Source: Ascoidea rubescens DSM 1968
Taxonomy: Eukaryota; Ascomycota; Saccharomycetes; Ascoideales; Ascoideaceae
Direction of reading: 5' to 3'
DNA: 64,000 nt
Assembly (NCBI RefSeq): GCF_001661345.1
Contig: NW_017962918.1
Span: 558,001 to 622,000, forward strand
Shown here: positions 25,625-35,270 of the stretch, one piece after another
How positions within the stretch are numbered: the first letter of the stretch is position 1
Layout of the letters: every line of letters begins with the position of its first letter
Program-made: the position numbers and the translations under genes
Notes under the pieces: model-generated
What the model was told of the DNA's origin: nothing
The model's input: only the letters and a program-made list of their open reading frames with translations
Database searches by the model: none

Positions 25625-26083
25625 TAGATAAGGCTAGTATGTTAGAGAATGATTTGATCTACTTTTGTAAACCCAAACTACGGAAATATGTAAAAATTTA
25701 GTGGTGGAAACTAATAACTAAACAAACCTCACTAAGTTTGTCAACACAAAAGCCATTCTGATATAAATATTCACTCCAATAATACCCACCACATCAATGT
25801 TAAAATCAAAAAACACAATTGAAACTAATAGTTTTCTTATGTATCCATATATATATGTGCATATCATACACTAAAACAGGTGATGATTTGTATATGCGTT
25901 GACATGCATTATTACGGGTAACCACATTGTTTTTACCATCGAATTCTCTTTCAATTGCAATTTCTTGATTAGTATTCTTATCTAGTGCAAACAAACTAGC
26001 TTTGAGTTGCCACAAGTTTTTGATTTTTCTATCGCACTAGATCCAACAGTTGAAATTGCTTCTTATTAATACTACCTGACATA
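25625..26083. other. Intergenic between LRR gene and acetyltransferase gene
   Basis: AT-rich sequence. The minus-strand frame at 25806-26015 has no domain or homology that I recognise. It probably holds the LRR terminator and the promoter of the downstream gene. Confidence 0.4.
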
Positions 26084-26578
26084 ATGGCAAAATCAGCAGG
26101 GTTTTCTATCAGAAGTATCACAAAAGATGATAAGGATGCATGGCTAGAATTATGGGGAAATGAAGACGACAGTTACTTGACTTTTTTCAAAAGAAAATTA
26201 AGCGATAAACAAAATAACATCACCTTTGAAAGGTTTTTAGATGACTCAGTTCAGTTGTGGTGTGCTGTTGCTGTTGCTGCTGAGGATGGCAAGTTGATTG
26301 GATTTGTCACTTATTTAACTCATTTATCTACTTGGAGCCATGATAAGTATATGTATTTAGAAGACTTGTTTGTTTCCTCAAATCAAAGACTTTCTGGGGT
26401 TGGCAGAAAATTAATAGAATATGTTTATCACGAATCGGATTGTCAGAAGTGTTCAAAAATCTACTGGTTCACTGAAATGGATAACCATAGAGCTCAGCTA
26501 TTATACAATAAAGTTGGAAGTTTTGAAAATTTTATAAAATACTCCAAAAAATACAATTATCAAAACACTTCTGATTGA
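26084..26578 (+). CDS. GNAT acetyltransferase, Hpa2/Hpa3-like
   Basis: This 164-residue protein is a single GNAT domain. Hpa3 of S. cerevisiae acetylates D-amino acids to detoxify them, and its paralogue Hpa2 acetylates histones and polyamines in vitro. Visible family blocks are FSIRSITKDDKDAWLELW at the start, RFLDDSVQLWCAVAVAAEDGKLIGFV, YLEDLFVSSNQR, the acetyl-CoA loop RLSGVGRKLIEYVYHE (about 105-120) and YWFTEMDNHRAQLLYNKVG. The match to Hpa2 as I recall it is strong along the whole length. The gene lies between an intact LRR gene and an LRR pseudogene. Which of the Hpa2 or Hpa3 substrates applies cannot be told from sequence. Confidence 0.88.
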   Translation: MAKSAGFSIRSITKDDKDAWLELWGNEDDSYLTFFKRKLSDKQNNITFERFLDDSVQLWCAVAVAAEDGKLIGFVTYLTHLSTWSHDKYMYLEDLFVSSNQRLSGVGRKLIEYVYHESDCQKCSKIYWFTEMDNHRAQLLYNKVGSFENFIKYSKKYNYQNTSD

Positions 26579-26835
26579 AAATCATTAAATTTTTGATCTT
26601 ATTGAAGATTTTCAGTATCTATTTTATCAATTTGAAGTCGTTAAAAATCGAAAATTTTGATTCATTGTAGAAAACATAAAAGATTGTAGGAAAAAACTAG
26701 AAATAATATAAAATTTAAAAAAAAAAATATGCTAAATATAGTTTGTAGTTTTATATAAATAAAAATAAAAATAAAAATAATGGCATGTTTATATAGAGTT
26801 TGTATTAGAAAAAGTAGTAAAATGACGAATTTATA

Positions 26836-28357
26836 TCAATCTGATTGCAGAGACTTTTTTAGCTGACATAACTTCTGCTTGATTTTTTTGACTATGGTTA
26901 CTTCTGGTTCATTTTTATCCAAATTAAGATGATTTAATTTTTTTAATGTTTTTTAGTTTTTTGGCTAATTTTGTTTTATCAATGAAGTTATAACTCAAAT
27001 CAAGTTTATTTAGATTTTATAGCTTCAAAATATTTTGGATCCAAGAGATTTGATTTGCCTCCAAGTCTAAGTTATCTGGTTGAATCAAATTTCCTTTCAA
27101 GTCTAAGTGATTTAATTGAATTAAATTTGACAAATTCTGGATGCTAGATATTTCATTGAAAGAGAGAGTTAAATAATTTAAAGCAACTAATTCGGATAAT
27201 CTATCTACTTCTTTGACAGCATTTGAATGCAAATCTAGGTTTTTTAGACTGATCAATTATCTGTATTTTCAATTTTTTTTTATTTCGCTATTTAGTAGAA
27301 ATATTCCTTTTAGATTGATCAATTTATTTAAATCTTTAATTGCTGTTATTTGACAACCATCATTGTCAACCACATCAAACAACATACTGTTGATACTTTC
27401 CAGATTATAATAATTCTCAAAGGTTTGATTGAATATATAATAATGAAAACAATTAATGTTTAATTCAGTGAAAGTTGCATAAAACCGATCATTTGGACTA
27501 TTTAAATAATTGCCATGACCTTGATTGATAAAATTAGTATTATTAACTTTTTATATTTGTTAAATTTAAATCAATTTTTAAACTTTTCAACAAATCAAGG
27601 GAATTATTCTGTTTTGGACACCGAAAGCTAACTTGAATATGTTTCAGGTTTAACAATTAGAACTGTTTGTTTAACTGATTTTCGAATAACTGATGATCCA
27701 GCACCATCTTTTTGAGGATTTCACTCTCCCATCTTGCGTTTTTGAGCTTCACCACATCGAGTAATTCCTGTTCTGATAATACCTGTTCCGGTAATACCTG
27801 TTCGAATGTCTCCAAAAGCTGTGTTGCTCGTCTTAGTAAATTTTCGTTCACTTTCTCCACTTCAAACAATATCTTTGCACGATTGTATTTTTCTCGCAAT
27901 GACCTTTCGAGTATTGCCTTTTCAAACCTATCAACAATATTTAAAAGACTTTTATCAAAAGAATAAAAATCTTCGACAACAAAATCATATGAAATAATTT
28001 TATTTGGAGCTTCTGATAAAAATTCGGTTAATCTATCATACTATCCATTTTGGCTGAGCTACTAATCCTAACTTTTAATCTTCTACAGAAGTCTGATAGG
28101 TGAGATTGGAATATATGCAAATCATCTAGATGAACATTAAAATTTTGGTTACTACGAAGAGAATCCAGATCAATTATTGATACTTCTCTGAAAAAATTTG
28201 ATAGAGAACTTGTTCTAATTACGTTCTCACTAGATGAAGTAAATAAAACGAGTTTATTAAATGGCAAGTAAGAGGCTATCTTTCCGATTAATCCTGGAGG
28301 CGAAATATCGCTAATAGTTCTGTGTGTTGAGCGATCCGTTTCGTTTGAGACATTCAT
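26836..28357 (-). pseudogene. Decayed F-box-like/LRR paralogue
   Basis: Translation of the reverse strand gives scattered pieces of the same family as the intact gene at 24128. The first piece (28357-28028) starts MNVSNETDRSTHR and carries LIGKIASYLPFNKLVLFTSS, alignable with the F-box-like segment of the intact gene. It then carries LDDLHIFQSHLSDFCRRLKV, alignable with DHLKIFKDQLIYFCKKLRI. The frame is lost near 28030 and resumes in another frame (27657-27990), then stops again. A short piece with LNLKHIQVSFRCP lies near 27545-27650. LRR repeats such as LKNLDLHSNAVKEVDRLSEL occur at 27017-27256, with more beyond a stop down to about 26836. The total span (about 1.5 kb) equals the intact gene, so it is a full-length copy with several frameshifts and stops. 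Confidence 0.85.
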
Positions 28358-29147
28358 TCTGTGTGCTGGATCGATGAGTTCTTTAACTTGGTAGAAAGAA
28401 TATCACCAAGGGAGAATTTGTTCATTTTTATATTATAAACTAAAACTGGGTGCTAGGACATGATGGAAACAGCTTTGTTTTTAATTGGTTTCATTTGCTT
28501 CAGATAAATGAGCAATGTTCGAAGCGATGCTTTGGTTGTTATTTTGTAGATAATCATCAAACAAAGCTGATTTATATCAGTACTCCAATGGTACAAAATA
28601 AAAGGCCATGATTTTCTCCACGATAGCGGCTCATTTAAAGTGACAGAATTACCTTTGACATTCTACCGCCAATTTTAAGCATCCTCGCATCAGCAGTCAG
28701 TGAATCAGCTTCTTCATTCTTGTTGTTTTGCTATGGCCTCAAAATAGTGACTAGCACCAGCAGAACTCTGTTTGCACAAAGACTTTCAAGACAGTTCTTT
28801 GCAAGCACAACCATTCCAGCTCTGTGGAAGCATCCAACAATCGGATGTTAGCGGTAAGATGTAAGCCCTGGCACGTGCAAATCGGCTGACCATTTTGGAA
28901 AAGGAGATTTAAAAGTTGGTGAGAAGAATTTTTTTGTTTCTTTTAAGGAATTTAAGATTTAGATAACAGTCTCTGATTTGTATCATCAAGATAAACAATT
29001 GCCTTAGTATTGCCAGACAAAGACCCTAACTATACGTATGTTTTTGGAGTTATTGAATCGGGCTTTTCATACCTGCTATTTTGGCATGTTTTTCATGAAA
29101 TCTTTATATTAACATAAACAGCTTCCTTCCTATTATATTTAGTCAAT
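28358..29147. other. Intergenic: LRR pseudogene 5' flank and NTF2 promoter
   Basis: No gene is recognised. A palindromic CACGTG at 28872-28877 lies 276 bp before the NTF2 ATG. A GTATGT at 29036-29041 looks like a splice donor but has no coding exon before it. Confidence 0.45.
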
Positions 29148-29653
29148 ATGGATTATAATGCTTTAGCTAGTATGTCATTGATTGATGATTGCAATTTGAT
29201 TTTGTTTTTCATCTTTTTTTTCTTTTTGTTTGAAATTTTATTTATTAATCGATTGGATCCAGTTAGCTAACTAACATCACGAATAATTTTATGATTTCGA
29301 TAGCCCAATTCACTGGTTTCTATTATAATCAATTCGATTCAGACAGATCGTTATTAGGTAATCTCTATAGGGAAAACTCGATGTTGACTTTCGAGACTTC
29401 TCAAAATCAAGGTGTTGCCTCAATTATCGAAAAATTAACTTCATTGCCTTTTACCAAAGTTATTCACAAAGTTAGTACTTTAGATGCTCAACCCTCTGGA
29501 GAAAATGGTACTATTTTGATCATGGTCACTGGTTCATTGTTGTTGGACGAAGAACAAAATCCTCAAAACTATTCTCAAGTCTTTCACTTGGTTCCTGAGG
29601 GCGGAAGCTATTACGTTTTAAACGACATTTTTAGACTTGTTTACGGTTGCTAA
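29148..29653 (+). CDS. NTF2: Ntf2, nuclear import carrier of Ran-GDP (spliced)
   Basis: Ntf2 returns Ran-GDP to the nucleus and binds FxFG nucleoporins. I join 29148-29169 and 29304-29653, giving 123 residues beginning [20 protein letters not shown]. cerevisiae Ntf2 has 125 residues and the same register. The continuous frame from the ATG at 29291 would instead start MISIAQFTG and lose the conserved N-terminal helix. The donor is GTATGT (29170), an AACTAAC branch-like site lies at 29269-29275 and the acceptor AG is at 29302-29303. The body carries [44 protein letters not shown] and [13 protein letters not shown], which identify the family without doubt. The splice model is inferred. Confidence 0.92.
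29170..29303 (+). other. NTF2: Intron of NTF2 (134 nt)
   Basis: Donor GTATGT, branch-like AACTAAC 28 nt before the acceptor, acceptor GATAG. Splicing joins GCT-A to CC-CAA, making Thr8, and restores the family N-terminus. Confidence 0.85.
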
Positions 29654-30097
29654 TGATTTATTCAGTGATTACTGTATAATTTAATTCAGATTAATTATTT
29701 TTTTTATACACTCACAACCATTCCACCACCGCTTACCTTCTTATTGTTTTGTTTTATTGTCTTGGAACCACTTTTAATCTCTTCTCGACAACTATCTTCC
29801 TCTCTTTCTCAGCTCCATGGCCCTTTTCGAAGACGCTGCCAAACAACGCGTGTCCACTCCACCTAACGCATCTCACTTAAGGACCCGTTGCAGTGGTGCT
29901 GTTTGACAACGGTCGGCTTTTGTTATATTCCGCATTGGGACACCGACACATGATTTTGCCGAAAAGAAATGCAAAAATTTTTCAGACCCAAAATGGCTTG
30001 AAAGAACTGAACTTGTTAAAAGCATCTTGATCTGCTGATATATATCAGTGGTTGGAATTTTTTCGCTTGCCAGACCATTTACCACTGTTATCTTGCA
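29654..30097. other. Intergenic between NTF2 and PET127
   Basis: T-rich NTF2 3' flank followed by a GC-richer stretch near 29815-29950 that contains AACGCGTGTCC. A TATATATCAG-type sequence near 30038 may be the PET127 TATA region. No gene is seen. Confidence 0.45.
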
Positions 30098-32830
30098 ATG
30101 TCCTTCTATCACAAGTCCCAAGGGTTTGTTCCTGGAACTCTAGTCTTCAGGCGTTTCTACTCAGTCAAGAAACAATTAAAAGACCATAAACTTCCAAGCA
30201 GTCATGGTGTTGAAATTCAACGGATACATCTCAATGAAACTCTTTTCAACGAATTAAATCAAAAGGATATTAAAATTAAAGATTTAAAAAGTAATATTTC
30301 GAAAACAAGAACAAAATCAAAACCAAAACCCCTTAAAAACACACTTCAAAAACATCTTGTTAAAGAAAGAAATATAAACAACACTGAAAAAACACTGAAA
30401 CAACCTTTCTTTAAAAAGAAAAATCTAAAAACCAATAAAGATATTAAAAATTTTGTCGCGAGATATATCCGTCTCGATCTCGACAAAAAATCTTCATCTG
30501 ATACTGCATTAAATGTTATTAATCCTGCTTCATTGGATTTTGAACCTATTAATTTCAACAAGTATGACGACGTATTGAAGGATTCATCAATTACTATTGA
30601 TAACGAGTATAGAAAAATTAATACTCTCAGTCAGTTGAAGTTGATACCGAAATTAGCACACAATTTATCAAGAGTTTTATTTCATCCCAATTGTTTCTAT
30701 CCTTTGAAGGATTCGTTCTCAAATGTTTTTAACTTTACGCCCTTTTTAAGAAATGTCTTGCCAATAGATCAATTTGATTACTCCAAAGTTGGTTCATTCA
30801 TTCCTTCATCAAGTGATAAAGGTAGTTTAACAGTCTCTCAAAAATTAAATCAACTTAACGGATTGGCTCGAAAAGCAATAGGTAAAACGGATCCAAAAAA
30901 AACAGACAAAAAATCAAAATCATCAACGTTTAACGATATCCAGTTTTATAGTTCAACATCTTCAATAACAAAAGTATTGAGTTCTTTTCACAGATTATTA
31001 TCAAATAACAGACCATGCAATCTTCTGAAATTATCAAAGACTTTTCCTGGATCTTTTCTTTCTCCTAATGGTGCAATCTTGTCTCCTGTATCAGTGATTG
31101 TAACAAGAAAAGGAGCCTTAGATCCAACTAATGACGAAAACAAGAAATACATTTACTGTGTAGACAGCGATAGGTTTTCTGACGAAGAAGTGGTTTTATC
31201 AATCTTAGGACATTCTTTTGAAAGATTATTAACAAATGAAGAAAAACAATTCCTTGAAACTTATAAACTTGACAAAACTAAAAATCCATCTGATATTTCA
31301 ACCACAGAAGCAGAAGACCCAGAACCAAATATATACCATTATGCTCAATGCTCAAATTTTTTAGTGAGGTCTCAATTGGATTGTTTTGATGAGAGGTTAC
31401 CTGGTAAGGGAACTTTTGATTTAAAAGCTAGAGCAGTTGTCTCAATTAGACACGATATCAAATATACTCAGGAAACATTGAAAAATGAAACTGGCTATCA
31501 AATTAATCAACAAACAGGTCTCTTTGAAAGCCATGAAAGAGAAAAACATGATTTAATTAGAAGTACTTTAGGTAAATTTGGTTTACAAGCAAGATTGGGA
31601 TTCATGAATGGAATATTCATTTGCTATCATAATATCAAGAAAATCTTTGGATTTGAGTATCTTCCACTATCAGAAATAGATGAAATTACTCACTCGATTA
31701 CTGACAATGATGTGTACAACGATATTTATTGGGTAGCCAAAAACAGAATTGTTAAACCACTTGCTTCTAATAACACCAAATTAACAGAAACCGAAAATGA
31801 AAAGGATTTTAATGCAGCTCGAAACGAATTTAGTCATTTTTTTGACAAGGAATCATTTGAAATTCAGTCAATCTTAAATACCGGTCAACTTACTAAAGAC
31901 GAAAACAAACAGAAAATTAGTTCTCATATTGCTAACTTTGAACTAAAAACTTCAATAAAAATCTGGGAAGATATAATGAATAAAATTATTGAGAAATATA
32001 TGGCTCTTGAGCCAAAAGAATCTCAAAATTCTTTCAGAATGATTTTTGATACAACCACTACTCATGCAGATGGTGCCTTGAAAGAATCTCATCGATTTAA
32101 TAGTGGCACTACAATGAAAGTTTTATTTGCTCCAATAACAGATTTACAACATACTAAATTACAAGGTATCGGATTAAATATTGATGATTATACAAAAACA
32201 AATGAAACCCAAGAAACTGAAACACAAGATGATAACGTAGATTCTAAAATTGAAATTGCAGAACGAGCTGACAAAGAAACTGAAGGAGAAATCAACCTGT
32301 ATAGTGGAAAGGAAGAAAATGGCACTCAACTTGCAACAGAAGAAGAATCAACAAAAGAAAATGATGTTAAAACTGATGATGTTAAGACTGATGTTGTTAA
32401 GACTGGTTCGGATTCTGAAGAGAAAATGTTTGGATCCAACTATAAGAATTTTAGAATTGCCACACCAAAGGAAGAAGTTGAGGTCGTAAATCAGGAAATT
32501 AAAAGTAAAATTCGTGGATTTGAGGTTAAAGTGTATCATTTAATGAATGGAGAGACATGTTCACAAACATATCCATTCCCAGATCTGGTGGACACAGATT
32601 GGAGATTAGCATACACAGTTACGGATATGAAGAAAGATCGTGCTGAACAACAGTACACATCGTGTATAAATTCTATTGTCAATCTTGGTAAGAAATCAAT
32701 AAAGGAAACAAATTTGGAAGAACTAGCTTCAACCAAACAATTTGTTTATGCTATAAGAGCATACGATCAAAGAGGCAGAGCTAAAAGTCTTGAAGAAGAT
32801 AACAACAATCCTGTTATGTGGACACCTTAA
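30098..32830 (+). CDS. PET127: Pet127, mitochondrial RNA-processing factor
   Basis: Pet127 is a mitochondrial inner-membrane-associated protein needed for 5' processing and turnover of mitochondrial RNAs; later work links it to the Dss1/Suv3 RNA-degradation activity. The product has 910 residues. The N-terminus (MSFYHKSQGFVPGTLVFRRFYSVKKQ) has the basic, hydroxylated character of a presequence. The Pet127 domain covers about 190-700, with FPGSFLSPNGAILSPVSVIVTRKGALD, FLVRSQLDCFDERLPGKGTFDLKARAV, LRSTLGKFGLQARLGFMNGIF-like helices and FRMIFDTTTTHADG. An acidic, Thr/Glu-rich insert (about 700-775) precedes the conserved end, which includes FPDLVDTDWRLAYTV and AIRAYDQRGRAKSLEE. Length and motifs agree with the family. 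Confidence 0.93.
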   Translation: MSFYHKSQGFVPGTLVFRRFYSVKKQLKDHKLPSSHGVEIQRIHLNETLFNELNQKDIKIKDLKSNISKTRTKSKPKPLKNTLQKHLVKERNINNTEKTLKQPFFKKKNLKTNKDIKNFVARYIRLDLDKKSSSDTALNVINPASLDFEPINFNKYDDVLKDSSITIDNEYRKINTLSQLKLIPKLAHNLSRVLFHPNCFYPLKDSFSNVFNFTPFLRNVLPIDQFDYSKVGSFIPSSSDKGSLTVSQKLNQLNGLARKAIGKTDPKKTDKKSKSSTFNDIQFYSSTSSITKVLSSFHRLLSNNRPCNLLKLSKTFPGSFLSPNGAILSPVSVIVTRKGALDPTNDENKKYIYCVDSDRFSDEEVVLSILGHSFERLLTNEEKQFLETYKLDKTKNPSDISTTEAEDPEPNIYHYAQCSNFLVRSQLDCFDERLPGKGTFDLKARAVVSIRHDIKYTQETLKNETGYQINQQTGLFESHEREKHDLIRSTLGKFGLQARLGFMNGIFICYHNIKKIFGFEYLPLSEIDEITHSITDNDVYNDIYWVAKNRIVKPLASNNTKLTETENEKDFNAARNEFSHFFDKESFEIQSILNTGQLTKDENKQKISSHIANFELKTSIKIWEDIMNKIIEKYMALEPKESQNSFRMIFDTTTTHADGALKESHRFNSGTTMKVLFAPITDLQHTKLQGIGLNIDDYTKTNETQETETQDDNVDSKIEIAERADKETEGEINLYSGKEENGTQLATEEESTKENDVKTDDVKTDVVKTGSDSEEKMFGSNYKNFRIATPKEEVEVVNQEIKSKIRGFEVKVYHLMNGETCSQTYPFPDLVDTDWRLAYTVTDMKKDRAEQQYTSCINSIVNLGKKSIKETNLEELASTKQFVYAIRAYDQRGRAKSLEEDNNNPVMWTP

Positions 32831-33443
32831 ATAATACCAAACAAACTTTTAATTTGCTGCTGTTGTTTATATGTATTTTTTATAATCTTGTTTATACGTT
32901 TTATTTAATTTTAATACAATTGATCTTTATAGAAAAATATCTACAATTGCTGATGATATGATATAAGTAATATATAATATAGTAGTGAATAAAATGTATT
33001 GGTGAATTGCATCAAAGCAAATCCAATTTATAGAAAACAGATATAATTTATAGATAACCTCCCAAAACACAAAGAAAAGATAAAAGAAAAGAAAGAAAAA
33101 AACCTATCCAAAATTTTCAAAAACTATTGGATAAAAATGAAATTTTCATATAACTCGAACCAAAATTAAAAGCAACCAAAATGTAAATGAATAAAAAAAA
33201 ACAAGAAAGAACAAAAAAAAACAAAATATTCTTAAAAGGTAAAATGTGACAAAAAATGATTTAAATAAAGAAATGAGAAAAAAAAAATGATTTTGAGTTT
33301 GTTGTTGTGAAGTCTTTAAAAGAAGTTAAAATAAATGTGAAAAAAAGAACGTAGTAATCATTATTTCTGTTTAAACAGAAACCAAAAAAAAAAAAAATAA
33401 AAAAAAATAAAAATATTTGAAACCAAATTTATAATTGTTTAAA
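32831..33443. other. Convergent 3' region, A-rich on the + strand
   Basis: From about 33060 to 33420 the sequence is unusually rich in A runs (AAAAGAAAAG, AAAAAAAAACAAG types). It lies between two converging genes and fits long 3' UTRs. No gene is evident. Confidence 0.5.
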
Positions 33444-35027
33444 TTAATCCTTTAGAGACATTTTCTCTAGGTCATCACTTGTGGACTGAACTAATTTAAA
33501 GCCTCTTTTGGAAATTAAAGATGAGGGACTGCTACCAGTAGTTAATATGGGGCTTGTTGAGACGGCTCTTCTTTTATTATATGAGATTCCTTTATTGTTT
33601 GAATAATAGTCGTCATTTAATTTTCTTTTCAAGATTTGATTTCTCGGAGTTTCAATTTTTGCTAAGGTTGGAGAAGAAGTATCAATTGATAGATTTTCTG
33701 GATTTAATTTTTTTGAAGATTGATTATGATTAGTATCATTTATAAAAAATTTAGAAATTGTGTTATGTTTGGGAGTGACAGGGTTATCAAAAGAATTTGA
33801 TAATTTTGAGTGCTCAATTGAGGAAGAAGAACTTGGGGTGGTTGGAGTGGTTGGAGTGGTTGGATTTATGTAATTATTTGCTAGTTGATTATTTAGAGAT
33901 AGCATTAATTTTTTATTTTTAGTGTTCCAAGCTTCATTTACTTTTGTTATTAGCTGATTTTTTCTTAAACTTTCTTCGTTGTAATTCATTAAATAATTTT
34001 TATCGTGGCTTAATTTTGATATACTAGTTGAAGAGGTTATATTTGAGAAGATGTTTTTTTGTTTCTTTTGCTGGGAGATGTTGTTTTTTAGATTGTTGTA
34101 ATTTTTCAAGATGTAATCTTCATCTCTTAGAGTGAAAGTTACGGCGGCTTCATGTTTGATTTCGTTATCTAGTGGATGAGATTCGGATTGCAATTCTCTT
34201 GTTATTCTTCTAAAGGATTTCAATTGGGGTTTTAAGTTTGATTTTGATACAAAGTTTCTGAAAACGATATTAGGGCGCTGTTGTTGGTTTGAAGAGGAGT
34301 CGTTATCGCTCAGAGACATCAATGCATCTTCAAATGAATCATTATTATTTGAATTATTTGAGTTATTTAGAGAGAAAGGGTTGTTGATGTTTATATTTGA
34401 GCTATTATAATTTTCTAAAGCATAAAATTTTCTTTTATTTTGATTTAATATATTCATGTTGTATTTGTTTGGAATAGCCTGTTTATTAACAGTAGTAATA
34501 GCAGTAGCAGTAGCAGTAGCAGTAGCAGGAGTAGGAGTAGGAGTAGGAGTATTGGCAGTATGATTATTATTTAAAAGGGCTAAAGAGCCTCTTCTTGAGT
34601 CTGGATTTATATTTGAGTTCGATAGATCAGAACTTATCCTTCTTCTTCGGACCAAGTTATCAAAGTTTTCCTCTTGGTCACTTGATTCTGAGGAAGAGCT
34701 ATTGTTGTAGTTACTGTTTGAATTGAACGAGTCTAGCAAATCGTAGTTGGGATTGAAACCAGTGTATGAGCTGAACTTGGAATGGAGTTTGGAGGAGCTG
34801 TTGGAAATGGAGATTTTGGGAGCAGAATCAGAAATATCGATGTCTTCGCTGTCGTTGGCATCTTTGCTGCTGGCATTGGGAGCATCGTTGGCAGCACCAT
34901 CGCCTTTGCAACGAAGAGCTGCTAGAGGCCTGCTGTTCCGGACATAGGCGTCGCTGGACAGGCTCTGTTCTGGGTCTCGAACAGCGATCTTGAGGGGGTT
35001 GGTGAAGCTGTTGCTGGAGGAGTCCAT
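33444..35027 (-). CDS. Unrecognised low-complexity protein, 527 aa
   Basis: I do not recognise this protein. It starts at an ATG (35025-35027) as MDSSSNSFTNPLKIAVRDPE and is rich in Ser, Asn and Thr, with a TPTPTPTPATATATAT tract near residue 155. The most constrained-looking part is in the middle (about 255-305): a PNIVFRNFVSKSNLKPQLKS segment, then FRRITRELQ, DNEIKHEAAVT and LRDEDY. It resembles a motif I have seen in fungal proteins of unknown function, but I cannot name it. Basic SP/TP sites such as KRRAVSTSPI near the C-terminus suggest a nuclear, kinase-regulated protein, which is speculation. It is divergent from SLX5, with 243 bp between the two ATGs, and its first ~90 codons are GC-rich. 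Confidence 0.75.
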   Translation of the reverse strand: MDSSSNSFTNPLKIAVRDPEQSLSSDAYVRNSRPLAALRCKGDGAANDAPNASSKDANDSEDIDISDSAPKISISNSSSKLHSKFSSYTGFNPNYDLLDSFNSNSNYNNSSSSESSDQEENFDNLVRRRRISSDLSNSNINPDSRRGSLALLNNNHTANTPTPTPTPATATATATAITTVNKQAIPNKYNMNILNQNKRKFYALENYNSSNININNPFSLNNSNNSNNNDSFEDALMSLSDNDSSSNQQQRPNIVFRNFVSKSNLKPQLKSFRRITRELQSESHPLDNEIKHEAAVTFTLRDEDYILKNYNNLKNNISQQKKQKNIFSNITSSTSISKLSHDKNYLMNYNEESLRKNQLITKVNEAWNTKNKKLMLSLNNQLANNYINPTTPTTPTTPSSSSSIEHSKLSNSFDNPVTPKHNTISKFFINDTNHNQSSKKLNPENLSIDTSSPTLAKIETPRNQILKRKLNDDYYSNNKGISYNKRRAVSTSPILTTGSSPSSLISKRGFKLVQSTSDDLEKMSLKD

Positions 35028-35270
35028 GGGCCGAGCAAAAGCATCCAGTGGTTGTTGTTGGTGTTGTTGGTGGAGAAGAAGAAGAAGAAAAAGAAGAAGA
35101 TGGTAAAGATGGTGATTCTGCTGCTTAAGCGCCGACCAGGCCCGAGGCCGTCTCTGTGGGCGCCGTATCTCGCCGTCCCGAGCGTTTTCTGCTCGTCCTC
35201 CTCTTCCCTCTCTTTCTTCTCTTCCCTCTGCTCAGAGTTTCATGTTTTGCTCTTCGAGCAACCCCCAACC

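Noticed and set aside
29036-29041. GTATGT as a possible NTF2 intron donor
   Set aside because: No coding exon precedes it, whereas the GTATGT at 29170 follows an ATG exon that restores the Ntf2 N-terminus.
35052-35270. N-terminal extension of SLX5 including an ATG at 35100
   Set aside because: The extension is Lys-rich then GC-rich without family resemblance. The start at 35271 places a SUMO-interaction motif at residues 20-23, as in Slx5.
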